The notes: generated by a model not told the origin, from the sequence alone. Shown: positions 25,202 to 34,276, counted from the first letter of the stretch. The stretch is DNA of 64,000 bases from Oscillospiraceae bacterium (GCA_017438745.1 JAFRUS010000092.1:23730-87729), one strand, 5' to 3'. Program-made: numbers and translations.

Positions 25202-26260
25202 ATGTACATCGGATTAAGCGAAGCTGTCCGTGGTGCAAGTCACGTTGAGACTGATACAGTGTGCCAGGACTACGCAGCTTACAAGACAACGGATACATAT
25301 GCTGTTGCAGCTGTTGCCGACGGACACGGCAGTAAGAAACACTTCAGAAGTGACTTCGGTTCAAAAGCAGGTGTTGAAGTTGCTATAAAAGCTGTGGATG
25401 AATTCTGTTCCGATCCAGAAGAATTTAAAAGAAAGTTCCAGGATGATCCTGATCATCTTATAACTAAGATCCAGAAATTCATTATCAAAAACTGGTATGA
25501 CGTTGTAAATGAACATTACCGTAACAATCCTGTAAAACAGGAAGAACGCGAAAAGCTTACTGATGAGGAGCTTTCCACGATCAAGATCGAATCGATTTAC
25601 GGTTCAACGCTGCTGGTGGCTGTCCTTACAGATACATTCAGTTTCGGAATGCAGCTCGGGGACGGAAGTCTCGTTGTGATCAAACAGTGCGGCGAGGCCT
25701 ACATGCCTATCATTGATGATGAAAGCTGTCCGGCGAACCTTACTTCTTCACTTTGTAATTCAAACGCTATAAAAATGTTCAATTATTTTTACAGCTACGA
25801 GAAGCCTCTTGCTATCATTCTTTCAACTGACGGACTTTATACTTCCTTCTCCAACCGCGAAAGCTTTGAAGAATATAACTGTCTGCTCGCAAGTCAGATG
25901 AATGACATTGAACTTCTCAAGTCCAGAATCAACAAGAACTTCATCAGAAGAACAAATGCCGGAAGCCGCGATGACATTTCAGTATCGATCATTTTCGAAA
26001 AGGAAATGCTTGATGAAAACCTCATCAACGTTCAGATGCAGGTAGACATCAACAAGAACAAGGCTGCTATAAGAGAAGCTGAAGAAAAGGCTAAACAGCT
26101 TCAGCGTAAGGCAAGAGCTGAACAGATCAGGAAGGAAAAGAAACTTCTTGAAGAGGCAGAGAAAGCTGCCATGGCTCGTAAGGCTAAACTCAAGCAGTCA
26201 AAGGGCGTCGAAAACGTTGAGATGCCGTCAGCTGACGAGGTCAGGGACGAAGAAGAGTGA
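25202..26260 (+). CDS. PP2C-type protein phosphatase with coiled-coil tail
   Basis: 352 residues. PP2C motifs: VAAVADGHGSKKHFRSDFGS (Asp40 and Gly41 bind metal), YGSTLLVAVL, LGDGSLVVI, ILSTDGLYTSF and RDDISVSIIF with the late metal-binding Asp. The catalytic domain ends near 272. Residues 275-340 are a charged coiled coil (KAAIREAEEKAKQLQRKARAEQIRKEKKLLEEAEKAA, seen in parts) that may dock the kinase or vWA partner. It should reverse phosphorylation made by the kinase at 23000. It is the last gene of the unit, followed by a terminator. Confidence 0.88.
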   Translation: MYIGLSEAVRGASHVETDTVCQDYAAYKTTDTYAVAAVADGHGSKKHFRSDFGSKAGVEVAIKAVDEFCSDPEEFKRKFQDDPDHLITKIQKFIIKNWYDVVNEHYRNNPVKQEEREKLTDEELSTIKIESIYGSTLLVAVLTDTFSFGMQLGDGSLVVIKQCGEAYMPIIDDESCPANLTSSLCNSNAIKMFNYFYSYEKPLAIILSTDGLYTSFSNRESFEEYNCLLASQMNDIELLKSRINKNFIRRTNAGSRDDISVSIIFEKEMLDENLINVQMQVDINKNKAAIREAEEKAKQLQRKARAEQIRKEKKLLEEAEKAAMARKAKLKQSKGVENVEMPSADEVRDEEE

Positions 26261-26296
26261 TCTGACAGGATTCACATTAAATATTAGTTATAAAAG

Positions 26297-26328
26297 GCGT
26301 TACAGGAAACATACCTGTAACGCTTTTT
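26297..26328 (+). terminator. terminator after the PP2C gene
   Basis: GCGTTACAGG and CCTGTAACGC form a perfect 10-bp stem followed by TTTTT. Confidence 0.9.
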
Positions 26329-26422
26329 AAAGTCTGTACAGAATAAGAAAAAACTGATCATCAGCAGCTAACGTTGTTCTGAGCGATGGATGAACTGCTT
26401 AAGTTCTGCACAGATATGAATA

Positions 26423-26463
26423 CAAAAAATAACGCCGGAACTTTTGCGTTTCGGCGTTATTAT
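26423..26463 (-). terminator. terminator of the minus-strand deaminase-like/GGDEF block
   Basis: On the minus strand AATAACGCC and GGCGTTATT flank the loop and a T-run follows. It closes the unit transcribed from 30066 downward. Confidence 0.85.
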
Positions 26464-26485
26464 TATAAGTTGATTTATAATCAAA

Positions 26486-27910
26486 TCAGTGATGCTTAGC
26501 ATCTTTCTTTGTTGCGTTCTTCTTTTCCTTAGCACTCATCATTACTTCAGTTTTGTCAGTGTCATCTGATTTGCCTGCTGATGATGAATTAAGGATGTCT
26601 GCAAGTCTGTCCTTGAAAATGGCATTGTTATCGCCCTCACCAATGTTAGTGCCGTATACTGAAACGGACTGTGTGTTTACAACTGATGAATGAACAGGAG
26701 CCTGAAGCTTGCTGCGGTATGATGAAGTTGCTGAACCCGGCATTGTGTAAACACTCTGCTGACCAGCACCACCCTGTGCAGGATTAAGATAAAGGCTCTG
26801 TCTGCCGCCGTTAGGCTGCTGACCGTATCCGCCCTGCTGCTGACCGTACATCGGTCCGTTTACGCTCTGCTGACCGTATATCTGGCCGCCGTACATACCG
26901 TTCATAGGACCGCCGTACATACCGCCCTGCATCTGGCCGCCATACATACCACCCTGCATCTGACCGCCGTACATGCCGTTCATGCCCTGCTGCTGGTACA
27001 TACCACCCTGCATCTGACCGCCGTACATGCCGTTTATGTTCTGACCGCCGTACATGCCATTCTGCATCTGAGGACCGTTTACGCTCTGCTGCTGGTACAT
27101 ACCGCCCTGCATCTGGCCGCCGTACATGCCGTTCATACCCTGCTGCTGATACATGCCGTTCTGCATCTGACCGTTCGGATAAGCGTTATTCGCCATATTC
27201 TGAACCTGATTGATAACTTCTGCCTTATCAGCCTGATTTGAAAGTGACTGTCCGTTGAACGGCTTGCTTTCGTTTCCGTCTGGCTTTTCAGCAGTTGACT
27301 CCCAGTCATCAAATATCATCTGAAGTCCGGAAGCATCGATTCCTGCGTGAGCAGCACTGCCTTCCGGTTCGCCAGGAGCCGGAGCAAGAGGCGGCTGAGA
27401 AGGGGCTGCATTTGGATCAGCGTTCTGATCAGAAGTTTCCGCAGCATTTTCAGCAGGCTTTTCAGGCTGCTTTGGTTTTTTCTTTTCTTCCTCAGCAATG
27501 ATCTGTTCAGCGAATTTTGCAATGTCGCTGTTTACTGAAGTAAGAACTACCTTTGAATTCTTGCCCTGAAGTATATTGCATTTTGCGTTTTCAGTGTTGA
27601 TCTTAACGAGAATTTCAAGACACTTCTGATAAGGATCAACAGGAAGCTTTGTCTTTGCATCGAGTGTAACGATGTGTTCCACTGCATTTTCTCCTGCAAG
27701 GAGCATTTTTGCAAGTGCTTCGTCTTCTGAGTGTGTTTCTTCTTCCTCAAAAGCATCGTTGAGTCTCTTCCAGTTTGGTGCGCTGTAGATATTACCGGAA
27801 GCTGCAGCAATTACAGTAAGAGATGTGAGGTTTATCTTGGATTTTTCGCATACTTCAATTGCTTTATCAAGTTTCTCGGCCGCAGTTTCATATAATTTTG
27901 CAATTTCCAT
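26486..27910 (-). CDS. deaminase-like N-domain protein with Q/G/M/Y-rich repeat region
   Basis: 474 residues. Residues 1-135 look like a cytidine-deaminase fold: LTVIAAASGNIYSAPNW, then THSEDEALAKMLLAGENAVEHIVTLD (HSE in place of H/CAE, Glu kept) and PYQKCLEILVKI (PCxxC with the first Cys changed to Tyr). Zinc binding may therefore be lost. Residues 136-230 are an acidic/Pro-rich linker. Residues about 240-390 are low-complexity copies of MYGGQMQGG and MYQQQGMNG, prion-like in composition. The tail is Lys/His-rich. It faces the TerY-P-like set. The deaminase assignment is by motif spacing only. Confidence 0.55.
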   Translation of the reverse strand: MEIAKLYETAAEKLDKAIEVCEKSKINLTSLTVIAAASGNIYSAPNWKRLNDAFEEEETHSEDEALAKMLLAGENAVEHIVTLDAKTKLPVDPYQKCLEILVKINTENAKCNILQGKNSKVVLTSVNSDIAKFAEQIIAEEEKKKPKQPEKPAENAAETSDQNADPNAAPSQPPLAPAPGEPEGSAAHAGIDASGLQMIFDDWESTAEKPDGNESKPFNGQSLSNQADKAEVINQVQNMANNAYPNGQMQNGMYQQQGMNGMYGGQMQGGMYQQQSVNGPQMQNGMYGGQNINGMYGGQMQGGMYQQQGMNGMYGGQMQGGMYGGQMQGGMYGGPMNGMYGGQIYGQQSVNGPMYGQQQGGYGQQPNGGRQSLYLNPAQGGAGQQSVYTMPGSATSSYRSKLQAPVHSSVVNTQSVSVYGTNIGEGDNNAIFKDRLADILNSSSAGKSDDTDKTEVMMSAKEKKNATKKDAKHH

Positions 27911-28014
27911 AGTTTTTGTCCTTTCCAGTTATTTCTGTGCCTGAAAAGCAAGCGACCGAATAAAGTGTGTACTTAAGGCCGTGTTCTTTTCAGAGTAGTC
28001 AGATCAGAGATGGA

Positions 28015-28941
28015 TTACATTCTGATCGAGTTGTTGAAGAAGTAGTGTGTATTCTTACCGTTTGCCTTGGCAACAGAAAGGGCGCTGCTTACGCATTTGA
28101 GCATTTCTGTTGAATCAGTGGCATTGATCGGATATATAGCAACACCATAGCTCATTGTGATATTGAGCTTGACGTCGTTAAACTTGATAGGCTCAGAAAT
28201 AACTTCCTTGATAGTGTCGATGTAGTTAAGTATACCAGTTTCTGTTTCGTTTCCGAAGAGAATGAAACCGAACTCATCACCGTTGATTCTTGCAAGGAAT
28301 GTGGAGTTTCCGCAGAGCTTCTTGAGTTTCTTTGAGTAAGAACAAAGAACAGCGTCGCCGGCGTTGTTTCCGAGGTCGTTGTTGATGTCCTTGAAGTTAT
28401 CAATGTTTGCTGCGATAACTGTGAAAGGCTGTGATGAAGTGATTGTTTCATCGATCTTTTCAATGAAAAGCTGTCTGTTAGGAAGGCTTGTGAGAATGTC
28501 GTAGTAAGCAAGGTAAGTAAGCTTTTCGTCCTTTGCCTTGAGTATTCTGTTGGCATTTAAAAGTTCTTCGTTGTTCTTAACTATTCTTCTGTAGAATATG
28601 TGGATGATCGTTGCAAGAATAATAGTAGCAACACAAGTGATAAGACCTGTAAGAGCATTAGTTGATCCACCGTTCTTTACGGCACGGATTGTTGCCATTG
28701 AGGTCATAAAGATCTGGAAAACGTTAGCTCCGATGGCTGCGAAGTAACCGTAGCGAGGAAAAGCAACTACAGCAAATGCAGAGAAGAGAAGCAGAAGCTG
28801 TGAAACAATACCCTGAAGAGGTCCTCCGAGCTGTCCGATCTTCGGAATGAAAAGCGTTACGATAACGTAAATAACAATATAAATAAGAGGTCCGACTATA
28901 TCCATCGAACTGTTTTTTTTCTGTATTTCCTTGTCTGACAT
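28015..28941 (-). CDS. membrane GGDEF-domain protein, motif NGDEF
   Basis: 308 residues. Three to four hydrophobic helices in residues 14-118, then a GGDEF domain from about 140 (LAYYDILTSLPNRQLFIEKI, NIDNFKDINNDLGNNAGDAVL). The active motif reads N220-G-D-E-F: the first Gly is Asn while the metal-binding Asp222 and Glu223 remain. There is no RxxD inhibitory site upstream. Activity as a diguanylate cyclase is doubtful but not excluded. It lacks an EAL partner. It is 27 nt downstream of a paralogue (28969) and shares its promoter at 30038. Confidence 0.85.
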   Translation of the reverse strand: MSDKEIQKKNSSMDIVGPLIYIVIYVIVTLFIPKIGQLGGPLQGIVSQLLLLFSAFAVVAFPRYGYFAAIGANVFQIFMTSMATIRAVKNGGSTNALTGLITCVATIILATIIHIFYRRIVKNNEELLNANRILKAKDEKLTYLAYYDILTSLPNRQLFIEKIDETITSSQPFTVIAANIDNFKDINNDLGNNAGDAVLCSYSKKLKKLCGNSTFLARINGDEFGFILFGNETETGILNYIDTIKEVISEPIKFNDVKLNITMSYGVAIYPINATDSTEMLKCVSSALSVAKANGKNTHYFFNNSIRM

Positions 28942-28968
28942 AAGTAAAATCCTCCGTTATTTTATTTA

Positions 28969-29964
28969 TCAGTACTGTTCATAGAAGCAAGGTCTGTTCT
29001 TGCCGTTTGACTTGGCGTATGAAACTGCGCTGTTGATGCATGTAAGAATTTCTGATGAAGAAACAGCGTTGTTCGGATAAGAAGCGATACCAAAACTTGC
29101 AGTTGAAGAGATAACATCTGAACCGATCTGAACTGGTTCTGAAAGAACGTTCTGGATCTTTTCGATGAAGTTAAGGATGTTTGCTTCTGAGTTGTTGCCC
29201 TGAACGATAAATCCGTATTCGTTTCCTCCGATTCTTCCGAGGAAAACTGAATCGTCACAAAGACCCTTGAACTTTTCAGCGTATGTTGCGAGAAGAACGT
29301 CTCCTGAAGAGCTTCCGTATGTGTTGTTGATCATCTTGAAGTTGTCAAGGTCACAAAGGATAACTGTGAAAGGCATGTTTGCATTGTTTACGATAGATTC
29401 GTCCATCTTTTCGATGAAAAGGTGTCTGTTAGGAAGACTTGTGAGAACATCATAATAAGCAAGGTATGAGAGCTTTTCGTCCTTGTCCTTGATGATACGG
29501 TTTGTTTCCATGAGCTGTTCGTAACTCTTTGAAAGTTCGCTTGTCTTCTGGCTGACTTTTGTTGAATATACGTGGATGATAGTAACAAGGATAACTGTTG
29601 AGATCGGAACAATGAAGCCCGGAATAGCAGAAACGTTGTGCTGCTTTACAGCCATTGCTAGTACGATCGTAGTATTGATTATGTTACATAAAACTGCTGT
29701 GATATAGCCCTTCTTTTTACATGCAAGAACAATGAATGCTGAAAGAAGAGTCTGTATCTGAGACATAGTTCCGGCACCTGCGGAAAGCATGGCAGTTTTG
29801 GTTGCAAGTTCAGGTGAATTTGCATACTGCGCCATCATCTTGCCTCGGATAGCACCGTTAAGCACAAACTGTGCGAAATACAATATCGCAAGATATGCGA
29901 GAGCATAAATTACAATTGCGATAATATGGGATGACTGCGTCGATTTAGATTCTTTTTTTGACAT
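28969..29964 (-). CDS. membrane GGDEF-domain protein, degenerate (GGNEY)
   Basis: 331 residues. Hydrophobic helices near 13-33, 68-82, 87-105 and 114-132 are followed by a GGDEF fold (LAYYDVLTSLPNRHLFIEKM, DLDNFKMINNTYGSSSGDVLL). The motif is G246-G-N-E-Y: the Asp/Glu at the third position, needed for metal and catalysis, is Asn. It is therefore likely inactive as a cyclase and may act as a c-di-GMP/GTP sensor or a dimer partner for the gene at 28015. GGAGG precedes the ATG. Paralogous to 28015 along its whole length. Confidence 0.85.
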   Translation of the reverse strand: MSKKESKSTQSSHIIAIVIYALAYLAILYFAQFVLNGAIRGKMMAQYANSPELATKTAMLSAGAGTMSQIQTLLSAFIVLACKKKGYITAVLCNIINTTIVLAMAVKQHNVSAIPGFIVPISTVILVTIIHVYSTKVSQKTSELSKSYEQLMETNRIIKDKDEKLSYLAYYDVLTSLPNRHLFIEKMDESIVNNANMPFTVILCDLDNFKMINNTYGSSSGDVLLATYAEKFKGLCDDSVFLGRIGGNEYGFIVQGNNSEANILNFIEKIQNVLSEPVQIGSDVISSTASFGIASYPNNAVSSSEILTCINSAVSYAKSNGKNRPCFYEQY

Positions 29965-30037
29965 ACTGAAATCCTCCGAATCAATAATATTTTTATATAT
30001 CTGTTTAATATAAAATAGATATATATTACTATTTTAT

Positions 30038-30066
30038 ATTATAGTACATTCAGCAATGATTGTCAA
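30038..30066 (-). promoter_or_regulatory. promoter of the GGDEF/deaminase-like block
   Basis: On the minus strand TTGACA and TATAAT are spaced by 17 nt, ending about 75 nt before the ATG at 29964. The gap 29965-30295 otherwise holds only AT-rich DNA and the divergent pheB promoter. Confidence 0.85.
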
Positions 30067-30211
30067 TGATATTCGTGATGTTTTGGCAGAACTGTACGAA
30101 AAAAACTGAATAATTTAATATTCATGAAAATAATACATCCGGTTTAAGACTCATGTATGTTTTGAACAAAGAAATGCAGTCAGGTGACATTAAAATCTAA
30201 TAGCGGAAAGG

Positions 30212-30240
30212 TTGACAAAACTGTATTACTGTGTTATAGT
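30212..30240 (+). promoter_or_regulatory. promoter of pheB-hom
   Basis: TTGACA (30212-30217) and TATAGT (30235-30240) with a 17-nt spacer. An in-frame TTG lies inside the -35 box, which argues against the longer reading of the next gene. Confidence 0.8.
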
Positions 30241-30295
30241 TATAAGGCTACAAATACAACTGTGTTTGTGTGATGGACTATTTCGAGGTAATTTT

Positions 30296-30748
30296 ATGGA
30301 TAATTCACCAAATTCATCTTATCTTGTTGTTATAGATTCACGTGTTATCCCTGAGGTCTTCGTTAAGGTACTTGAAGTCAAGAAGACCATCGCAAACAAG
30401 GAAGCACGGAGTCTTGCAGCTGCCTGCAAGCAGTCAGGCATATCCAGAAGCGCATACTACAAATACAAGGATTATGTTTTTCTTTACGACGAACAGCATA
30501 ATCAGCGCATCGTCACTCTTTACGCTGTCCTGAAGGACAGACCGGGAGTTCTTGCAAATGTGCTTTCTGCGATCCATTCATCAGATGCGAATGTCATGAC
30601 GCTCAATCAGAGTGTACCCGTTGACGGGGTCGCTCCGATAACCATGACTCTTAAACTCAATTCCGGAAACTACAACGAAGATGACCTTAAATCTTCCGTG
30701 AAGGCAGTTGACGGAGTTGTTGAGGTGCGTGTTCTCAACAGGGAATAA
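30296..30748 (+). CDS. pheB: ACT-domain protein, PheB family (UPF0735)
   Basis: 150 residues from ATG 30296 with CGAGGT in front. The N-terminal part YLVVIDSRVIPEVFVKVLEVKKTIANKEARSLAAACKQSGISRSAYYKYKDYVF, seen in pieces, resembles a helix-turn-helix; the C-terminal 75 residues are an ACT domain (VTLYAVLKDRPGVLANVLSAIHSSDANVMTLNQSVP). ACT domains bind amino acids. The family sits next to hom or pheA in many Firmicutes. Here hom follows after 77 nt, so a regulatory role in threonine/methionine synthesis is plausible. Confidence 0.9.
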   Translation: MDNSPNSSYLVVIDSRVIPEVFVKVLEVKKTIANKEARSLAAACKQSGISRSAYYKYKDYVFLYDEQHNQRIVTLYAVLKDRPGVLANVLSAIHSSDANVMTLNQSVPVDGVAPITMTLKLNSGNYNEDDLKSSVKAVDGVVEVRVLNRE

Positions 30749-30825
30749 CTCACTACTATAATATAATTGTTTTACGGTCAAATTAGCTGCTCACGGTCTG
30801 TGTGCAGGGAAACGGAGTTTTATTT

Positions 30826-32043
30826 ATGTCTAAAATAGCAGTTCTCGGTTACGGTACAGTTGGTTCAGGTGTTGTTGAACTTTTCTATAAGAACAAGGAA
30901 AGCATACTGAAGAAAGTCGGCTCAGATGCTGATATCAAGTATATTCTCGACATCAGAGACTTTTCCGGAAGTCCTTACAGTGACAAGTTCACCAAGGATA
31001 TCAACGACATTCTGAATGATGACGAAGTTACAGTTGTTGCCGAGTGCATGGGCGGTGTTACATTCGCTTACGATTTCGTAAAGGCATGCCTTCAGAAAGG
31101 CAAGAGCGTTTCAACATCAAATAAGGAACTTGTTGCAAAGAAAGGTGCTGAACTTCTTGCAATTGCAAAGGAGAAGAACTGCAATTTCTTCTTCGAGGCA
31201 AGTGTCGGCGGTGCTATTCCGATAATCAGACCGCTTCACAAGTGCCTTGCAGCAAATGACATAACAGGTATCGCAGGTATCCTCAACGGTACTACAAACT
31301 TCATTCTCGGCAAGATGATCAACGACAGCATGGATTTTGCTGATGCTCTTAAGATGGCTCAGGATCTCGGCTACGCTGAAAAGGATCCTACAGCAGATAT
31401 CGAAGGACACGACGCATGCAGAAAGATCTGTATTCTTTCTTCACTCGTAACAGGAAAGCACATCTATCCTGACCGTGTTTACACACAGGGTATCACAGCT
31501 ATCACTCTCAAGGATGTTAAGCTTGCTGACAAGTTCGGAGCAGCTATAAAGCTTATCGCAAGCATGAAGAAGCTTGAAAACGGCAAGATCATTCCTATGG
31601 TAATGCCAATGCTCGTACCTTACGACAACCTCATTTCAAGAGTAGATGACGTTTTCAACGCAGTAATGGTATTCGGCGACGGTATCGACCGTGCAATGTT
31701 CTACGGACGCGGCGCCGGAATGCTCCCAACAGCAAGTGCTGTTCTCGGTGACGTTATAGAAGAACTCAAGACAGAAAACATAGGTACAGACAAGGCTCAG
31801 ACATGGGTAGACTGCAACAATGACGAGATCGTTGCTGACTATAAGGAAAACAGTGCAAGAATGTACTTCAGAGTATCAGCTGGTCAGGACGTGATGCCTG
31901 AAGGTGCTGAAGTTATCGAAAACGGTTCTGAACTCGCATTCGTTACAAAGACAATGACATTTGCCGAAGCAGAAAAGCTTGAAGCATCTATTAAGGCTGC
32001 AGGCGGCGAAGTTAAGTCAAGAATTGCTGTTCTCGACATCTGA
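30826..32043 (+). CDS. hom: homoserine dehydrogenase
   Basis: 405 residues from ATG 30826 (CGGAG upstream; an in-frame ATG at 30802 has no site). NAD(P) fold: KIAVLGYGTVGSGVVELF. Then VAECMGGVTFAYDFVKACLQKGKSVSTSNKELVA and the catalytic domain GTTNFILGKMINDSMDFADALKMAQDLGYAEKDPTADIEGHDACRK, which is highly conserved. The C-terminal ACT part is short. It reduces aspartate semialdehyde to homoserine, the branch to threonine and methionine, and so feeds the MetA at 19683. Confidence 0.96.
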   Translation: MSKIAVLGYGTVGSGVVELFYKNKESILKKVGSDADIKYILDIRDFSGSPYSDKFTKDINDILNDDEVTVVAECMGGVTFAYDFVKACLQKGKSVSTSNKELVAKKGAELLAIAKEKNCNFFFEASVGGAIPIIRPLHKCLAANDITGIAGILNGTTNFILGKMINDSMDFADALKMAQDLGYAEKDPTADIEGHDACRKICILSSLVTGKHIYPDRVYTQGITAITLKDVKLADKFGAAIKLIASMKKLENGKIIPMVMPMLVPYDNLISRVDDVFNAVMVFGDGIDRAMFYGRGAGMLPTASAVLGDVIEELKTENIGTDKAQTWVDCNNDEIVADYKENSARMYFRVSAGQDVMPEGAEVIENGSELAFVTKTMTFAEAEKLEASIKAAGGEVKSRIAVLDI

Positions 32044-32078
32044 TTTTAAACAATATTTATATATAACATATAATAAAA

Positions 32079-32105
32079 GCGCTTAAACCCTTAAGCGTTT
32101 TTATT
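32079..32105 (+). terminator. terminator of hom
   Basis: CGCTTAA and TTAAGCG stem followed by TTTTTATTTTT. Confidence 0.8.
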
Positions 32106-32177
32106 TTTATGTAATTGATTTTCGGGCTTATAATTGGTATAATTATAATTGTATTTTTGCGTTTATGCGTATATAAA

Positions 32178-32212
32178 CAGACACTGATCTGTCTGATGAT
32201 CAGCGTTTCTGT
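32178..32212. repeat. short remnant of the palindromic intergenic repeat
   Basis: ACACTGATCTG ... GATCAGCGTTTCTG forms one hairpin resembling the terminal hairpin of the copy at 22906. It lies just before the first M42 gene. Confidence 0.5.
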
Positions 32213-32238
32213 ATTTCTTTTCCTGTAAGGAGAGTACT

Positions 32239-33264
32239 ATGGATTTGGAGAACATTTTATCAGAGCTCTGCAGCGCTGACGGCGTTTCCGGAAGTGAACG
32301 TCCGGTGCTTGAAAAGATCTCTGGGATCGTGAAAAAATGTACCGGCAGGGAGGGGACTTTTTCGGGGAACAATTTTCTTGTCGGAATAGGGGAACGTTCC
32401 GAAGGAAAAAAACATATTCTTATTGATGCTCATGCAGATGAGATAGGTTTTGTCTGCTCATACATCGACTCAGAAGGATTTATCGTTCCTTCAAACGCCG
32501 GCGGCATGGATTACCGTTTCCTGCCGGCGCAGCGCGTAACAGTACACGGAACGAAAGATCTTCCGGGTGTGGTATCAACATTGCCTCCGCATCTTTCATC
32601 AGGTGACGGCGGGCTTACAAAGATCGACCAGGTGCGTATAGACACCGGTTACAGCGAGGAAGAACTTAAGAAGATAGTTTTTCCGGGAGATCCTATATCA
32701 TTTGTGGCACCTTTTGCAAAGCTTTCAGGAAACTGCGTTACAGGCAAGGCACTCGATAACCGTGCCGGAGTGGCAGCTCTTATCCGATTTGCCGAGATTA
32801 TCGGAAATGAAGAACTGGGATGCAGTATTACACTGCTCTTTTCCGGTTCAGAGGAGATAGGTGAACGCGGCGCAAAGACAGCATGTTATCTGGATGATCC
32901 TGATATCGCAATCGCTGTTGACACAAGCTTTGCAGCTTCTCCTGACGACGGTCCTAAGGAATGCGGCGAAATGGGGAAAGGTCCGATGATAGGCATTTCA
33001 CCGTCGCTTTCTCGTGAACTCAGCAGAGAACTTATGAAGACTGCGGAAGAGAATAAGATTCCTTGTCAGTCTGAACCAATGGCAGGACTTACAGGAACAA
33101 ATGCCGATCAGTTTTCAGTATCACGTGCCGGAGTGGTGACGTGTACGGTTTCCGTTCCGATAAGGCATATGCATTCTCCTGCGGAAACGGCTGACCTTAA
33201 TGACATTGAGAATACTGCAAAACTTCTTGCACAGTATGTAAGGAGGTTCTCACGAAATGCTTAA
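32239..33264 (+). CDS. M42 family metallopeptidase (glutamyl aminopeptidase type)
   Basis: 341 residues. Metal-binding residues in order: LIDAHADEIGF (His, Asp), GKALDNRAGVAALIRF (bridging Asp), LFSGSEEIGERGAKTA (Glu-Glu base), IAVDTSFA (Asp) and VPIRHMHSPAE (His). These match the di-metal aminopeptidase/endoglucanase M family, tetrahedral dodecamers that trim peptides in the cytoplasm. It overlaps a second M42 gene by 8 nt. AAGGAGAG precedes the ATG. Old annotations as cellulase are not supported for this family. Confidence 0.9.
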   Translation: MDLENILSELCSADGVSGSERPVLEKISGIVKKCTGREGTFSGNNFLVGIGERSEGKKHILIDAHADEIGFVCSYIDSEGFIVPSNAGGMDYRFLPAQRVTVHGTKDLPGVVSTLPPHLSSGDGGLTKIDQVRIDTGYSEEELKKIVFPGDPISFVAPFAKLSGNCVTGKALDNRAGVAALIRFAEIIGNEELGCSITLLFSGSEEIGERGAKTACYLDDPDIAIAVDTSFAASPDDGPKECGEMGKGPMIGISPSLSRELSRELMKTAEENKIPCQSEPMAGLTGTNADQFSVSRAGVVTCTVSVPIRHMHSPAETADLNDIENTAKLLAQYVRRFSRNA

Positions 33265-34276
33265 CGAAATAAAAGCTCTGTGCGCTCTTAACGGTATCTC
33301 CGGAAACGAAGACAGAGTACGTGAATATATTTTAAATCGAATAAAAGGAAAGTGCGAATATCATACCGATGCTCTCGGAAACATTATAGCTTTCTGCAAA
33401 GGCCGCAGAGACGGCGGAAAGAAGCTTATGGTAGCCGCACATATGGATGAGGTCGGTCTTCTCATTACTTATATAAACGAGGACGGTACACTTGCATTTG
33501 ACGCTGTGGGCGGAATCAATACTGACGTTATCGCAGGAAGACAGGTTTGCGTATACGAATGTAACGTTACCGGTGTTGTCAGTGCAAAAGCAGTCCATCA
33601 TTTAAGCGACAAGGAACGAAAAGAACCTCTTGATATTTCCTCGCTTTACATCGACATCGGTGCGAAAAGCAGGGAAGAAGCTGAAAAGCTTGTATCAGTC
33701 GGTGACTGCGTTGTTTTTAAGAGCGAATTCGAGACACTCGGCGGTGACAGGATCTGCAGCAAGGCACTTGATGACCGCGCCGGATGTGCGATCATGCTTT
33801 CGCTTATAGATGAGGGCGTCGATTACGATACTTACTTTGTATTTTCAGTAGAAGAGGAAATAGGCCTCCGCGGGGCACAGACTGCTGCGTTTGCGGTAGA
33901 ACCTGAGTTTGCGATAGTAATTGAAACGACAACTGCTGCTGATATTTCAGGCGCTTCCGGAGCGAAGAGAGTATGTGAACTCGGAAAGGGTGCGGTAATA
34001 TCTTACCGTGACAGAAGAACTGTTTACGACAAGGAACTTTATGACCTTGCCTTTTCACTCGGAAAACAGAACAATATCGCGTGTCAGACCAAGACACTCA
34101 TCGCCGGCGGCAATGATGCCGGAGCGATCCATATTTCAAAAAGCGGTGTGCGAACCATTGCAGTTTCGGCACCATGCAGATATCTCCATTCACCATCCTG
34201 TACAGCACAGTATTCTGATATCGAGATGAGCAAAGCTTTAGTCCGACTGCTTATAACAGGGATAAACGAATTATGA
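33257..34276 (+). CDS. M42 family metallopeptidase, second copy
   Basis: 339 residues. Same metal ligands: VAAHMDEVGLL, SKALDDRAGCAIMLSL, FSVEEEIGLRGAQTA, VIETT and APCRYLHSPSC. Where the first copy has a VDTS-type Asp this one has Glu (IVIET), which may change metal or substrate choice. The two copies are only moderately alike, so they may form hetero-oligomers with complementary specificity, as known for some M42 sets (inference). Overlaps both neighbours; AAGGAGGTT lies before its ATG. Confidence 0.9.
   Translation: MLNEIKALCALNGISGNEDRVREYILNRIKGKCEYHTDALGNIIAFCKGRRDGGKKLMVAAHMDEVGLLITYINEDGTLAFDAVGGINTDVIAGRQVCVYECNVTGVVSAKAVHHLSDKERKEPLDISSLYIDIGAKSREEAEKLVSVGDCVVFKSEFETLGGDRICSKALDDRAGCAIMLSLIDEGVDYDTYFVFSVEEEIGLRGAQTAAFAVEPEFAIVIETTTAADISGASGAKRVCELGKGAVISYRDRRTVYDKELYDLAFSLGKQNNIACQTKTLIAGGNDAGAIHISKSGVRTIAVSAPCRYLHSPSCTAQYSDIEMSKALVRLLITGINEL

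Noticed and set aside
30212..30295. Longer N-terminus for the PheB protein
   Set aside because: The extra 28 codons contain the -35 and -10 boxes of its promoter and no ribosome site; ATG 30296 has GAGGT.
32239..34276. Cellulases (a name sometimes given to this family)
   Set aside because: The residues are those of M42 di-metal aminopeptidases; no signal peptide or glycosidase motif is present.
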